Origin: a virus
Strand: one strand, 5' to 3'
Length of the DNA stretch: 64,000 nucleotides
IMG/VR virus record: IMGVR_UViG_3300042469_000933
Span: 1 to 64,000 of that record
Below, one piece after another: positions 14,901-27,300 of the stretch. Below the pieces are notes generated by a model. That model was given only the letters and a program-made list of their open reading frames with translations, searched no databases and had not been told where the DNA came from. Numbering within the stretch: the first letter of the stretch is position 1; each line of letters begins with the position of its first letter. The translations under genes and the position numbers were made by a program.

Positions 14901-15496
14901 CCGATCGTATCAGTGGCCACGAGATACGTGTCTCCTACCAACGGAGGCCCTGCAATGATGGCTGCAAGGTCATCAGTATCCACCGCGGCAACGATGTCAG
15001 CCGTGATCACCGGATCACAGTTTGGAGAACCGGATGGTGGAGGGTCTCCACAGGGTACCAAATAGGGCAGGGGAAGGTTCTGGACCACTGTGTCCGCCTG
15101 GTAGAACCCGGCCTTGATGAGCAGCGTCCGAATGTCGTACTTGTGCACGGTGGAGAAATACGTGACCCAGCAGTTCATCTGGAACAGGCCCCAGTAATGC
15201 GCTTGGCCAAGGTCGATACCCGTACGCGCAATGTCCGAGACCCGAAGGTTGAACGCCTGCAACGCAAGGTCAGCCACCAAGCGCAGGTCTTCAATGAGCC
15301 GCAGGCTGTTGTCGCAGGGCGTCGTGAAACCGAAGTATCCGGAGTTGTCGATCGTGTCGAAGGCCTCACGAATAGCTGGAGCAATTGCTTCGTTCAGGCA
15401 GGCCTCCACACAGTCAGGGTACAGCCAGGTGTACGGCGTCTCGCAGCAGGATATCTCCTGCAAGCGAGGTGTGGCACATTTTAGCAGGTAGCGCAT
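11987..15496 (-). CDS. Modular tail/adhesion protein with CUB-like domain
   Basis: A 1169-residue protein at the end of the virion arm. A cysteine-containing helical N-terminus (residues 1-150; CCETPYTWLYPDCVEACLN) may anchor it. Four diverged modules follow, at about 155-320, 430-590, 819-990 and 1010-1169. Each opens with a DLxxLP....YLIVSDT...GTLIxW block and closes with a V...V(W)xGxExD...YN..(A)CPV block. Between modules 2 and 3, residues 604-710 resemble a CUB domain (LPGQTITITFISG, DDIIRIYDG, GTQLYMEVDTDSSDS). It is probably a receptor-binding or tail appendage protein. It overlaps the upstream gene by 16 bases. Confidence 0.75.
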   Translation of the reverse strand: MRYLLKCATPRLQEISCCETPYTWLYPDCVEACLNEAIAPAIREAFDTIDNSGYFGFTTPCDNSLRLIEDLRLVADLALQAFNLRVSDIARTGIDLGQAHYWGLFQMNCWVTYFSTVHKYDIRTLLIKAGFYQADTVVQNLPLPYLVPCGDPPPSGSPNCDPVITADIVAAVDTDDLAAIIAGPPLVGDTYLVATDTIGTSFVPGTLIRWNGFFEVVPFNLGDVFRDQGGVLWTMLGLNSPGQLYPPVTMVLNAPNIYALQSTYPQIAWYSGRMVTVRAIVDGLPVIVYNGPENDIGYPVLVNLPADVESVEATYSALGCTWPAPPVQVVPPIGGCGTLVATTNPVLDCSNNSWSIDVNIVSITGFPVGLLVQLINGIEQPGILMTGIDAILVGPYQHGDTVQLTITNLADAECNLFLGSFTTPLVYSATETADRAVDVAFEPSALPGVTYLIVSNLTGAVNGWTGREGQTVTNAVFTTPADGTVLQMDSPSGASGLWQVGGGTAIQAYPPIMLVQTMALGGIWQLISTNPPSTVGRYRTVYVEVQNEDAEWSSLWIGVENDLAIGVDVPWPGFMPYGVRATYFDQCPQAVSTRFEPEDFTVELDCVTNLLLEYQYGNFNQSWLFNTLPGQTITITFISGTIQSSDDIIRIYDGVDNSGILLAVSTVDSLSGLTATTAGTQLYMEVDTDSSDSVMDGTQTEWLFQVGCSQPNTSPSVSVVVTDDCPNDEFSIDVEILFAGDNPSTQVVVRYSVNGGAPTNTVPLNEFDIAVLGPFPLGSIVFIEALHETNPLSNFIAGFFTDNDSCPDPVDPCLPTGGFKLDGVIDLSDLPAYDDPAYSEAVFLIISDNDGLGTFPPFTMVTNYNGGGPVIPWVPFLLPPGTVIQNQLLPEFYVVTSSGSTAVSYYAPASLWIQAGAGVGEYYLRGYQPPPPETFFQDRPVRLQFLVGGVWQTAWTGVESDVVDWVLVTFTNPWTQARWSYNYIACPVHAAAIIYTSEFETNPTCLPPKQYDVRFAIDLAELPYPGSNPPATRYFIVSDTGSVGTLPVGSIVVWSNLLTDYQIAYTPIAPETILVNSTTFWIMQPGPELLFPPIVLTPIAGNTYEAHIPEIQLNNVLTDRPVAIFTGQQYVWTGTEQQLVTPIIVVIPTLLVSFYTVYNFASCPVYIRS

Positions 15497-18336
15497 GGTG
15501 CAGCAGTTGTTGAGGTCGGAGCGCAGTCAGCGCAACGCTTGGACGATACCCGGAGTGTGGTGATCATGCGGGCCAGCATTTCAAGGTCCTGCAGCTGAGC
15601 TGGTCCGTAATCAGGAATGCCGGTCCAACGGTAGCGCAGGGAGAACACCGCGGCTTCGATTTCGCGGCTGACGATCGACATCCGGGTCAGCTCGTCCCGG
15701 TTGTAGTCAGCGATCTGGGAACCAGCCGGCGTTGCACACAAGTCACTGTTGCAGAAAATGGCGTTGGCCAGACGGAGCTTGCAGTTCTCCATGTCGCACA
15801 AGTCAATGACCTCGGTCTTCCACACCTGTCCGCCAGGAGCCGTCACAGTGATCAAGTATACCGTGTCATCGTCGTTCACGAACTGGAACGGGAAGTTGCT
15901 GTCCGCGATCGACTGGTTGAGCAGAACCGTGTTGTCGGACAGGTCCTTGATCTCTACTTGGTAGAGTTGGCCCGTGTTCAGTGCATTGGCCGGACGGTCC
16001 AAGCTGATCACGTAGGTGTGGCAGTCCGTCTTCGTCACCTTGAAGCCATTGCACACGTCCAGCGTGTACTGGCAGGTCTTGGCGCCACCGCAATCTTGAG
16101 CTTCGATGGTCACTTGATAGCGACCATATTGCTCGATAAGAACGCTGAAGTCCGTTTCAACCAGACCATCCACACAAGCAACGGTGCTGTCGTAGACCGT
16201 CACCGGAAGTCCGGTCGTGGCATCGATGCGTTGAACCAGCGTGCGCACGGTGCAAGGGCATTCCGTGAACACGGTCACTTCAAGCAATTCACCAGTCTCT
16301 GCAAAGTTTTCTTCGGTGGTGACCGTTGTCAGGTCCGAACCGGAATCATAGACCACGGTGGCCACGGTGTACAGTCCGCTGTCATCACTGAACACGGTGA
16401 TCACTGAGCCGATGGGAAACAGCGTGGTGCGGTCGCCTGTAAAAGTCAGGGTCAGCGGGCATCCGGTGCCTGGCTCTGTTTTTTCTTCCAATGGAGTGAG
16501 CGCCTCTTCCATGTGAAAGGGGAATTGCGCCTGAATGGAGAAATCCAGCGAATTGCCAGCGCTCACGCATCCGGAACAGGTTGTACCAAGCACAACGCCG
16601 TTCACACGAAGCTGAGTGGAACAGTCCATGCAGATGCGATGCGTCTCCTGTGGCAAGCAATCGTAGCACGTGTTGTGCGAAGACACCAAAGTCAACGCTT
16701 GGGACACTAAGCAGTTGCCCTGGCCGCACACGCGGAAGCATTGGTCCGGATACTCCGCAACACGGACGATCGCACCCGGATAGATGTTGCTGAGATCTGT
16801 CGTGGTCACGCCGAGCAGGCCAATACTGATGGCCGAACAAGTAACGCTTACATCAGCAGGATCAGCAGATTCCAAGTAGAAGGCACCAGCATTGCCCGGA
16901 ACAACCGGGTTATCCAGTGGCGGGATCCGACTAGCACGATATGACGTGGTGGAGTTGATGAAGTAGACCAGTCCGCCAATGAATTCCTCCAGTCGCTCAC
17001 TGGGCAACAACGAAGTGCTGATCATTGCACCGTAATTCACTGAAAGCACGCCGTCAATGGTGATACCAATGACCTGGCTGGCCACAGCTGGGTCCAGCAT
17101 CTGAACAGAGATCAATGAACGAGGCCCGTGACAGGCCAACCGCTTGAATCCTGGCGAGGCAGTATGAATGATGTCATTGGTCAGACAGTTGACCAATTGC
17201 ACGGCATCAATGCACGTACCGTTGTCTGTATTAAAGCTCTCGTCGTAATTGCAGGAAGTCGGGTCAGTACATCCAGCTACAGAAACGTCTGCAATAGAAG
17301 AGTGGTGAAGCAACCGTTCTGTTCTGGCAAAAAGCTGGAAGGTTGTAGTGCTTATTCCACCATCCACCGAACTGTTCAAGCCTGGGCGATATGGGAATAA
17401 GGAAGTACTCAGCTGCGAGGATCCAGCAAAGACCGCAAAGGCATTGAGAGCCGAATGCGTGTAGTAGTCCACAAGGCTCGGAGAGGCTGTGGCAAGCGAT
17501 GGGTTCGTGAGGTACATCGTTATCGCACTACCCAACGGAGCACTTTGTCCATGAGCACGAAGAGCATTGTATCCACCCACCAGAACACGATTGCTTCTCC
17601 ACACGATATCATCGAAGCGATTGTTCGCATCAGATCCACCGCCGTATCCTGTCGCCGGATATCCAGGAAACGCCGTGGCTATGGCCGCATTATGGTCCCA
17701 AACAGCAGTAGTTGTGAAGTACGGAAGCAGGGCGTCGATGTTCAGCAGATATCTCAGTCGATGAGACGTGAGAAAAATCAGTTCCGAGATCGGCCCACCC
17801 TGATTCGCCACACGGCGCGGAGCCTCTGCTGGAAGAAGCATAGAGCTCAGGTCGGTCGTTACCCACGTCAGGCCACCATCATCGGTGCGATGCAAGAATC
17901 CACCGACAAGCGAACCGCTCAACAAGATGACACCTTGGTCCGTACCCTTCCAGACCATATCCATCAACGGCCCGGCACCAACGGTCGCCGGAAGCGAAAT
18001 GCCGACGAACGTTGCTCCGCTGTTGCTACTGAACATGAGCGCTGAAGAAGTCAGCACATACAGTTCGTTCTCTGTAGTCCACTGGACCTGACGGATGGTA
18101 CCGGCAGCGCCCAGGGCAGCAGAAGTCCAGTTATCACCACCATCCACGCTGATAGCGACCTTGTTGTCACCTACAACGGCCATCTTCAGCGGGTCCTCCG
18201 CATTGATAGCAGTGCGCTCATAATCGTGCAGTTCGTTGTAGACGGAGGTAAGTCCGTTCGGAACTGCGTCTAGTCCGGTGTAGAAGTTCGATGTGCCGAG
18301 ACCGTCCTTGGTCAAGGCGAGAATTCGTGTTGCCAT
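15481..18336 (-). CDS. Tail adhesin with Asp-box propeller and Cys-rich region
   Basis: A 951-residue protein. Residues 1-340 contain several Asp-box repeats (SVDGGDNWT near 65, SSNSGATF near 105, TDDGGLTWV near 150), pointing to a sialidase-type beta-propeller. GCTDPTSCNYDESF follows near residue 355, a motif frequent in secreted flavobacterial proteins. The rest is rich in paired cysteines (CVSAGNSL, CPCTVRTLVQRI, ECPC) and all-beta segments. The C-terminus is TSTTAAPCATC. It probably forms part of the distal tail and contacts surface glycans or proteins; this is inferred from architecture and position. It starts five bases after the giant gene ends. Confidence 0.75.
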   Translation of the reverse strand: MATRILALTKDGLGTSNFYTGLDAVPNGLTSVYNELHDYERTAINAEDPLKMAVVGDNKVAISVDGGDNWTSAALGAAGTIRQVQWTTENELYVLTSSALMFSSNSGATFVGISLPATVGAGPLMDMVWKGTDQGVILLSGSLVGGFLHRTDDGGLTWVTTDLSSMLLPAEAPRRVANQGGPISELIFLTSHRLRYLLNIDALLPYFTTTAVWDHNAAIATAFPGYPATGYGGGSDANNRFDDIVWRSNRVLVGGYNALRAHGQSAPLGSAITMYLTNPSLATASPSLVDYYTHSALNAFAVFAGSSQLSTSLFPYRPGLNSSVDGGISTTTFQLFARTERLLHHSSIADVSVAGCTDPTSCNYDESFNTDNGTCIDAVQLVNCLTNDIIHTASPGFKRLACHGPRSLISVQMLDPAVASQVIGITIDGVLSVNYGAMISTSLLPSERLEEFIGGLVYFINSTTSYRASRIPPLDNPVVPGNAGAFYLESADPADVSVTCSAISIGLLGVTTTDLSNIYPGAIVRVAEYPDQCFRVCGQGNCLVSQALTLVSSHNTCYDCLPQETHRICMDCSTQLRVNGVVLGTTCSGCVSAGNSLDFSIQAQFPFHMEEALTPLEEKTEPGTGCPLTLTFTGDRTTLFPIGSVITVFSDDSGLYTVATVVYDSGSDLTTVTTEENFAETGELLEVTVFTECPCTVRTLVQRIDATTGLPVTVYDSTVACVDGLVETDFSVLIEQYGRYQVTIEAQDCGGAKTCQYTLDVCNGFKVTKTDCHTYVISLDRPANALNTGQLYQVEIKDLSDNTVLLNQSIADSNFPFQFVNDDDTVYLITVTAPGGQVWKTEVIDLCDMENCKLRLANAIFCNSDLCATPAGSQIADYNRDELTRMSIVSREIEAAVFSLRYRWTGIPDYGPAQLQDLEMLARMITTLRVSSKRCADCAPTSTTAAPCATC

Positions 18337-18341
18337 TGGGG

Positions 18342-21300
18342 TTAGTCGTTAAGTGGTTTGCGGATGGTCTTGTCAGAAACGAGGTCGTAAATGTCAGCGA
18401 ACGTGGCACCGCCCGGTGCAAAGTACAGGGCTTTCTCTGGATGCAGAGGTACGTTCATCAAGCGCCAGGCGTTGTTCAGCACGGGTATTGCACTGCCTCC
18501 ACCACTGCCGGCCATGGTATAGACCAAACCGGGTGCGGAACCAGCAGCACCGTCCCATGCGATCTGCTTGAGCATGTCGAACATCTTGCGTTCGTACGTG
18601 TAAGCGGACTGCTTGTTGGGAGCAGTGATGAAGCTGTCCTCGTCATCATCGTCCTTCAGACCGTTGTAGATGAGGTAGCACAGAATGCACAGGATCGCGT
18701 CGTAGCTCAACTTGGCCAGCGCTCGCTTGTCAGCAGGGCGCATGTTCTTGAAGTCGGTCGTGCCCATTTCCCGGGCATCGGACAGCATCTTGAACATGTT
18801 GCCAAGAGCGGTCACGTAGCTGGTAATCTCTCGGCGCTCCCACACGGCCATCTTCTTACCGGACGCATCGGTCTTCATAACCAGACGGCCACCGGCATCC
18901 GAGTTGATGTCCCGGCCATGCCAGTTGTAGATGCGGTCCATCATGTAGGTCTTGAACGTGGTGAACATCCGACCGTACCATGCGCTGGAAAGGTTCGCCT
19001 TCTGCGAGGCATCCATACCACCGATGATGTACTTGTCAGCGATCCACTTGAACGTGCGGCCCATTTCAAGGTCGTAGCCCAGACGCAAGGGCTCGTTCTC
19101 TTTCTGATCCACCACACCTTGCTCGATGAGACGACGCTTCACCTCTTTGATAAGCACGCCACCGTCCTCGGTCAGCTTGCCATCGGCGCCGTACCAGCGA
19201 CGGTCCTTCTTTTCGTCGTACACCACTTCGCCTTTTGGGGTCAGTGAGTACGCATCCCAGGAGCCGTCCTTCAGCATCTGTGCCATCATCACCATGCCAC
19301 GCGTGTTGTTGTCGGTCCAGAAGTTACCGATGTTCATTGCGTGTCCGGAGAACAGCAGCTTGCGCGTATGGCTCTTGTTGAACGAATCAGCCAAGTCCTG
19401 TTGCTGCCACTCATTGATGAAGTGCTTCTCCATCAGTGCAGCCATCTTGTCCCGCTCCTTCTTGCTGGCCATGCGCTTGACTGCTTCGGCAAAGTGCTTC
19501 GCACTGAACAGACCATCATCTGCAATGGACGATGCTATGGAGAACCCAAGCATCTGCAGGTTGTTCATCACGCCGCTAGCCAGTGCAACTTTCCAGTTCC
19601 ACGCCACACCGATGAACGATGACGCACTGATCGCCATGTTCATGATCGGAGCAGGGTTCACGCCCATGACGTTGAACGTGTCCTTGATGGGCTCGTTGTA
19701 GATCATGCGCATGGCGTAATCCTCAAGGCTCTTCAGGTTGAACCGTTGGTCAACGCTCTCTTCCAAATTCTTGGCCAGCAACAGTGCGCGGGCTCCGTTA
19801 TACACAGGGACCGTTTCCTCTTCGTGAATGATCTGGCGGTCGGTGGCCAGTCGCACGTAGTTCAAAATGATCTCCAGGTTCATGGTCGAAGCCATGTTCC
19901 GTTCATCCGCTTCCGAGATCAGCTTGCCGTCCACGATCTCCAGACCCATCCGGCGAAGACGCGTAGAGCCGCCGATCTTGGAGAGCGGTTCGTGTATCTC
20001 CAACTCAGAGCCATAGGTGTTAGACACCCGGCCCTTCTCACGCTCTCCGCTGTTCTCTCCGCTCACGCGATCAGCATCCTGTGCGTAGATAGCATCCATG
20101 TTCGCACTGGCACCGAGCGACGTACTGAACGCTTCCTTGAACTTCAGGTTGAACACCGCCTCACTGGCCGGCCGGCGAACCACAGGAACCCATCCGCGTG
20201 GATAGTGCTTGGTCACGAACGCTTCAGCTTCTTTGCGAGCAAGCGCTTCGTCGAAGATGCCGGTCACCGGATCCCAATGGCGCATGTCCATCTTGTAGTC
20301 ATGAACGGTCTTGTCCACCATGGCCTTGTGGATCTCATCCAACGCGTAGTTGGCAAAGTCCAGTTCGGCCTGGGTGAGCTTTCCGGCCTTCAATTTGGCC
20401 GCGGTAGCTGGGTCGTTCTTGTTCCAGTGGAGCGTGTTGGTGTGCGCGCCGATGAGCTCTGTGCCATCCTTGCGGTACACCTTGTCCACACCTTCCTCGC
20501 CGCTGAGCTTCCACATGGCCTCAAAGCGTTTCCAGCCACGGTCGGCCAGCTCTACGCCACCCGGAACCTTCATGAAACTGGACTTCTCTTCCAAGGCCTT
20601 GATGCGAGCCGTCATTTCAGCGCGGAACACACCGTTTTTCGCAGCCAGTTTCATTACCGCTTGTTCGGTCTTGCGTACCACGGTCTGCACCACATCGCTC
20701 TGGATGTTGTGCGTGTTCTTCAGCAGGTGACCCACCATGCTCGTATCACGGATGGAGTTCGGGTTGGTCCGCCCATGCTGGTTCATGTCTTCAACCAAGT
20801 GAGCGAGCATGATGTATTCCGGGTCTGTGACCAGGTAAGCCTGTTTGTAGTCTTTCTGCATCATGCGCTGACGGTAACGAATGGCATCCAGCAGATTGGC
20901 ATTGCTGCCCTCTTCGCTGAACATTGCCTTTTCAGCAGCGGTACGCAAACGGTCACGGGCTGCAGTCTCCGTGAACGAACCACCTTCACCGGACGTACGC
21001 AGGAACTCGATGTACTGCTGCAGGAACGGCTGGTTGTACGCGTCCATGTCGAACAGGGTCTCATCGTTCAACACCGCCTTGATGTTGTCCGGTATCTCGT
21101 TCATGAACGCAGGGATGTTTTTCAGTAACCGCACCTCGTGGATGAAGTCGGACATCCATACACCTCCGTCCTTCCCGTCCTTCAGGCTCAACGCCTTGAT
21201 CCGGTGAAACGAAATGTTGGGGTTGGCCTGCTTCATGGCCATTGCCGTGAGCCCCATCAGGAATGTCCGGGCGCCGGAGCTGCTGTTGTGTGTGCGCAAC

Positions 21301-24300
21301 TTCTTCAGTGCTGACTGGAAAGGGCCGTGCATGTACACGGAGAGCAGGTAAGGACCAGCTCCAGTGTCACCACCGGGATTACCACGGGTTGTGGGGTCAA
21401 GCAGTGACACCGACTTCTTGCCGTTGCCATCCACGTACACCTGAACGATCGGGTTGAACCCATCGAAGCCAGGCACATACTTGATGCCCAGCTCGCTCAC
21501 CGGGATCTTGCGACCGTCCGATGTGGTGATGATGGTGTTCGGGTCCTTCAGGTCCGTATACTGAAGATAGATAGCGCCGGTCCGGTGCCCAGATGCTTCC
21601 TTGAACCACTTGGCGGTCTCTTTGGTCGTCATCGGGTTGCCGTCCGCGAAGACCATCTTGGTGTTCCAGTTCTGCTCAAGGTCGCCGGCCATGTTCATCA
21701 CGTCCATGACCTTTAACTTGGTCTGTGCGTCGCTGGTGGACACCTTGGGCATCACGTTCTTCCGGAGGTACTCCCGGATCTGCGTATCCGTCATTCCGTC
21801 GATGGAGAAACGAATGCCATCTAGCTCCTGTGCAATGCGTGAACGGTCCAGCCTGTTGAACAGACGCTCGACGTACTGCGAAGCCTGACGTTCTTCGTGC
21901 GTGATGAACGCCTTGGGGTCCGTCTGGAATCGGTCAACCAGGTCACGGATGTCCGTCACTGGCTTGAACTGTGGAGAAAGACCATGCTGTGCCGCGTTGG
22001 ACATGCGGAACGCCTCACCCATCGGCATGCGGTCGATACCGCTCCGTGAGGAACGCTTGATGTAGTCGTAGGACAAGCTGGTGATGCGGTTCACGTAATC
22101 GTTGCGTACGTACCCTGGAAACAGCGAGCGGATCGCATTGATGATGCGCCAGAAGATGTTCTGCTTGCTGCCAGGAGCCAACGAGCGAAGGTGCTGCTGA
22201 AAATCTGGGTTGCTCAGGGTCTCAGCCAGGAACTCGTGCACGTCTTTCATGCCGTAGTGATCCGAATTTGGATCCAGGGCCTTCACCTCGTTGAAGATGG
22301 TCTCCACTTTCTTGCGGAACTCAGCTTCCCATGCATTCAGCGAAGCCTCCGGAGCGTTCATCACACCCATGAGGAACCGGTGCAGCGCTTCGTGCAACAA
22401 TGTGTGTTCAGCATCTAGCTGCGTAATACCGTCCGACAGCATGATGTCGCCAGTGCTTGTAATGCGGCCAGCTACTCTGCCGCGAGCTCGCATATTGGCC
22501 ACATACGAATCACGGTCGTGTATCTGCAACTGCTCACCAAGGAACTCAGCAAGCTGACGGTACATCGGATGTTCCGTCTTCGACTGCAGCACCTTCAGCG
22601 CTTCCTTCAGCTGCTTTCCTTTCAGCTCCATGTGGCCGGGACCATAGGCAGACTTCTCCGACTTGGCAAAGCCCTTGCTGTCCACCTTCAGGATGTTGTT
22701 GGCCAGCGCTGGGTCTTCGTTGTTGCGAAGCTTGTGCGAGCCTGTGAGCGTACTGGCATCGAGTGTAATGGTATCTCCGGACTTCGTGAACTTGATGGAC
22801 TGTCCGGTCGGCAGGGCCACCTCGTTGCGCTCCATGATCCAGCCGGTCGTGGCTGCAATGGGAATCACCACATCCATACCGCGCAACAGTGCATCGTAAT
22901 CGCTCTTGCTCCAACGCTTGTGGACGTTCAATGCAGGACGTGACGAAGGAGCAAGGTCGATGACCGTACCAAGCTGGCTCCATGGAGAGTTTACCAGCTC
23001 GCCGGTATTCACATCGAACACCGAGTAGGTCCGCATCGAGCCGACCGTTTCTTTCTCAGCATAGTAACGAGCGCCGCGCATCTTGGCCGACTTGGCAGAC
23101 CAAGGGAGCATGCGCGGATGACCCACTACGAACTGACGCTTGGCAATGTCCAGCATCTTGTTGATGTTGATCTGACTGCCATCGTTCAGCGGCACCTGGT
23201 GAAGCTTTCCGTACTGCACTACACCAGCATGCAAGCTGTTCACGAAACTATCGTAGCGCAGGTACTCTTGAATGGGAACGAAACGAGCGATGGAAGCACT
23301 GCCCACAGCGAACTTGTCTTTCATCATGCTGTACAGCGTGACCATCTGCGACATGGGAACGTTCAGACCGTTTGCCACATCGCCGGTGAAGATCTCGTCA
23401 AGGCGCTCAGCCGCACGACGCACAGCTTCCGATTCACGCACGTCATTCATAATTTTCCGTGCCTTGGGCACCTCCAGTCGTGGTGTGCCCTTGTCCACGA
23501 TACGCAGCGAGTTCAGAAACTCGTTCTGCTTCATCAGGATCTTGCGTGGGTCACTGTTCTTTAGACGCTCCACACGAGCCATCATGGCTTTTAGGAAGCC
23601 CGGGAACTCCATGACGTAACGGTAGTGGCCACCCGGACCGCTAAGCGAAATGGGCTCCATGCCCCTGGTCAACCGGAACTGGCTATTGCCATGTGCTGTG
23701 TTCAGGTAACCCACGATCAAGGCCTGTTCAACCAAGTTCTCCCAATCGCGTCCAGCTTCGTTCGGCATGAACTCCATGCCAAGATCCTGGATCAGATCAG
23801 TGCGCGCATTGTCAACCAGGTGGTGCGCAAGCAGAATAGAATCAGAGAGCGTTTGACGCCCCCACTCAGCGACACCGTAGAAGCCGATCATGCTCGGTAT
23901 CTGCTCCATGATGCCACGAGCATCAATCACATCGTTGTACTCACCCACTCCACTACCCACCGCATTGTTGGCAAGGCCAGCCCATGCAACACCCAGTGTC
24001 TTCTGCGTGTCATTCTTGAACTCCTTCATTGCTTCAAGCGAATGCGGGATGCCCTTGGTGTTGATGGAGAACACACGGGAAAGGGCAGAAGATGCTTCCC
24101 CAATCGTAGCGTTCAGCTCCAGCCTCTTCAGGCCACGGATACGCTGAAGCCCATTCGGGTTCTCGGCCAACCATTGATTCATCTGCTCCGTGTCGGGCTC
24201 TTGAATAGCTACTCCATTGACGACACCTCCAGTGCGCTTCCACTCAGCGTGGTCTTTCATTGCCTTGACAACGTGTTCAGGCGGCATTGCTTCGCCCAGT

Positions 24301-27300
24301 TTCGCAGCAATGGCGTTTTGAAGCGTCTTCTTCCGAACACCGGAATCGCTCATGCTGTAGCTGTCAGCAAGCTGGTTAGTGCGCACAGCATCCTGAATGA
24401 TGGGGTCTTTCAACATCAGGAACGCCTCCTTCATGGAAGCGCCGTTGATGATAGCGCCCATCAGCAGATTCACGTTGTACGAGTTCACCCCCAGCTGACC
24501 CATCACCATCAGCTTGGTATTGTCCAGCATACCGTTGAGCAACTGATTGATGTTGGCCATGACCGGACGGCCGGTGCTGTCCTTGGCTTGTGGCATCCAC
24601 CCATCGAATAAAGGACTGTTGCCCTTCTCGTCCATGGTCTTCAGCGCAGCCTCCATCATGTAGCCATAGGCCTTCATGTGCTGTGCACCGATACCGATCA
24701 GCTGTGCGCCGTCCGAAGCCATCTTTCTGGCCAACGAGTTGTGCGAAGGCGTGAACAGTTCCATGCGCATGGCGTCTGCACCGTACACTTCAGGAAACTC
24801 AGCCATCAGCTCTTCCGCCACGGCCACAAGATCTTTGGTACCGGTGGAAGCCATGATCATTTCAGCGTTGGCAGGGTCCTGATAGAACTGCCACAACGCA
24901 TTCATGATGTTAGCCTGATTGACCGTCAGCGGGTCGTCACTGTCCAACGGCTCAATGGTCTCAAGCTTGGACCCATCGTCTTCGTCCACCTGAGCCTTCA
25001 CGTTGCGGAAGTACACCGACAATTGATCACCATCAAAGTCACCACCAGTTGGTACGTTCATTCCTGCAGGCGTGTAGATGCTGTTGCCGGAATCATTGAT
25101 GAACCCGACGATCTTCATCCACTGGCCAGAGCCAAGACCGGACGAAGGTGTACGGGTTACAAACACGTTTAGGTACCGCTCAAATGCAGCCAGACCAGCC
25201 TCACCTTGGTCACGAAAGATCTGCTCCTTCATGGCGTCAATGGGCATGGATGGGTCGGTGATGCCAAACGTAGCAGCATGCACGAACTTGATCATAATCT
25301 CGCCCGGCATGTACTGGCCATTTTCAATGCGCGGAGGCAGAAGCTCACGCATGCTTTCAGTCTTCACTATCTGTGAAGCAGGAGCAGGATTCTGTGCTTC
25401 CCACTCATTCATTGCAGCGGTCTGGTCCTCCAACTCTGCGCTTTGCTGAGCGGCAACATCTCGTTGCACTGAGTAGTTGGCCAGCTCTTCTTCGCTAGGG
25501 TCAACAACTTGCTCTGTCACCTCAGGCGTAAGCAGTCCATAGGCGCTGACCTGGGTAAACATTTGTCCGTGCATCTTTGGATTGATGCCATTGCGGGACA
25601 GTTCGTTCGCCAAGAATTCCACCAACTTCGGACGAAGAATAGGGTTGTTGATGTCGCTATTCGGGTTCGTGAGCATGTCCACAAACTGACCAGTACGGCC
25701 ATCGGCACTCATCTTGCGCAACCCAATGCCGCGCATCCATTCTTGGACCTTCTCAGTGCGCGTCGTACCAGACTGCCCCTGGATCATCACAGCCAGCTTG
25801 TTCAGGTAGTTCTCGGAGATTTTCTGTTCGATCTCGCGAATGACCTGCAGCTGAGCCCGACTTGCTTCCGATTCCGATACGCCAAACAGAGAGCTGAGCT
25901 GCGTGAAATACGGAGCCTCCATTTCGTCCGGATCCGTTGTGCGCTCCAGTACCGTCTGCAGACGCCAGAAGCGTGAGTCCACAGCCAAAGAAACCAACGG
26001 CGTATCGATGGCCAGTTGGTTCACGCCACGAAGACCCATCTTCACGTTGCTCTCCGAGGTGAGTAGGTGCACTAGCTGGTCACTTACACCCAGCTCCTGT
26101 GCTTTCTCCATGACCGCATCCGTGGCCTTGGCAAACGCTTCAGGATTCGCATCACCAATCGCATTGTTCCAAGCATCGAGCAATGGCGTTCCGGGTATCA
26201 CAGAGCCGTCAATGCCGGTCAACTCAGCCATAAGTGAGCGCTGCGTGATCTGTTGCAACCACAGGTTCTTTCCGTACAGTTCCGGCGAGATCACAGCCTC
26301 GCTGTACTTCACCTTGATGGAGTTGGTGCTGATGATGCGCTTGTTGACCGAAGCCTTGACCAGACCCTCCTGTCCACCGAATGCACGGCGAGCAATGGCC
26401 CACCCCCATGGCGTGGTGTAGCCCTGGCCATCCAGATGACTGACGCTGTTGCCGTTTTCGTCAATTGTCGTCATTTCAGAGAACACCGCAATGCGCGGCT
26501 CCAGCGGCATTCCGAACTGGCCACCGATCAATGGCTCGTGACCAGGAGAGAATGCAGTCACGCTCCGCTTGATGTAGTCCTGTGCGTTCTTGTAGTTGTG
26601 GGAGCCGCCGTCGATGACCGTACCCACCCAGTTGTTCACCAGGTGGCTCATCACGAAGTAGCCATACATCATGTTGCGACGACCGTTCGCATCAATGTTC
26701 ACAGCAGGATGTTGCCAGCCGATACCTGGCGTGGTTACCGTCTCGCTCTTTACCACCTCAACACCGTTCTCCATCACCTTCGTTTCCACGGTCTCGGTCT
26801 TACCGTTGACCATTTCTTCGAATGCCTTGAAGTAGGGCTCCATGATCTCGTCCATCACAGCTACTGCACCCTTGTCGGACTTCAGCATCTTGTCCCGGTT
26901 CGCACGGCTGTAGATGCTGGAATCCGTCATCATGATCGCATGCCCGAACGACACCTTGTCGCCGTCGATCATGTAGTCAGAATTCATGGCCAGCAACGGC
27001 GATGCTTTCACCAGGTATTTGAAGCCCGGACCTTGTGCGGCATTCAGTTTGGCCAGCACTTCCGATGCCTTTGCACTGGAGGGTAGACCAAAGAACGCAG
27101 CCCATGACCGAACCGAGTTGCCAGCAACCTGGTCCCGGTACGTGAACATATCCCTCAACCAAGCAGCCATTGGCTCCTTATTCACCGTGATGGAGCCATT
27201 GGTCTTGTTGAACAAGCGCTGGTTTCGGTCACCGGTAGGAATGTCGAGCTGATACAGCAGAATGGCATCACGGTCACCGAAGGGTGTGCCAGCGATACTC

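Noticed and set aside
13730-15484. Long open frame of 584 codons on the plus strand, opposite the tail genes
   Set aside because: It is antisense to the 1169-residue protein, is Arg/His-rich as shadows of GC-rich genes are, and has no recognisable domain or independent leader.
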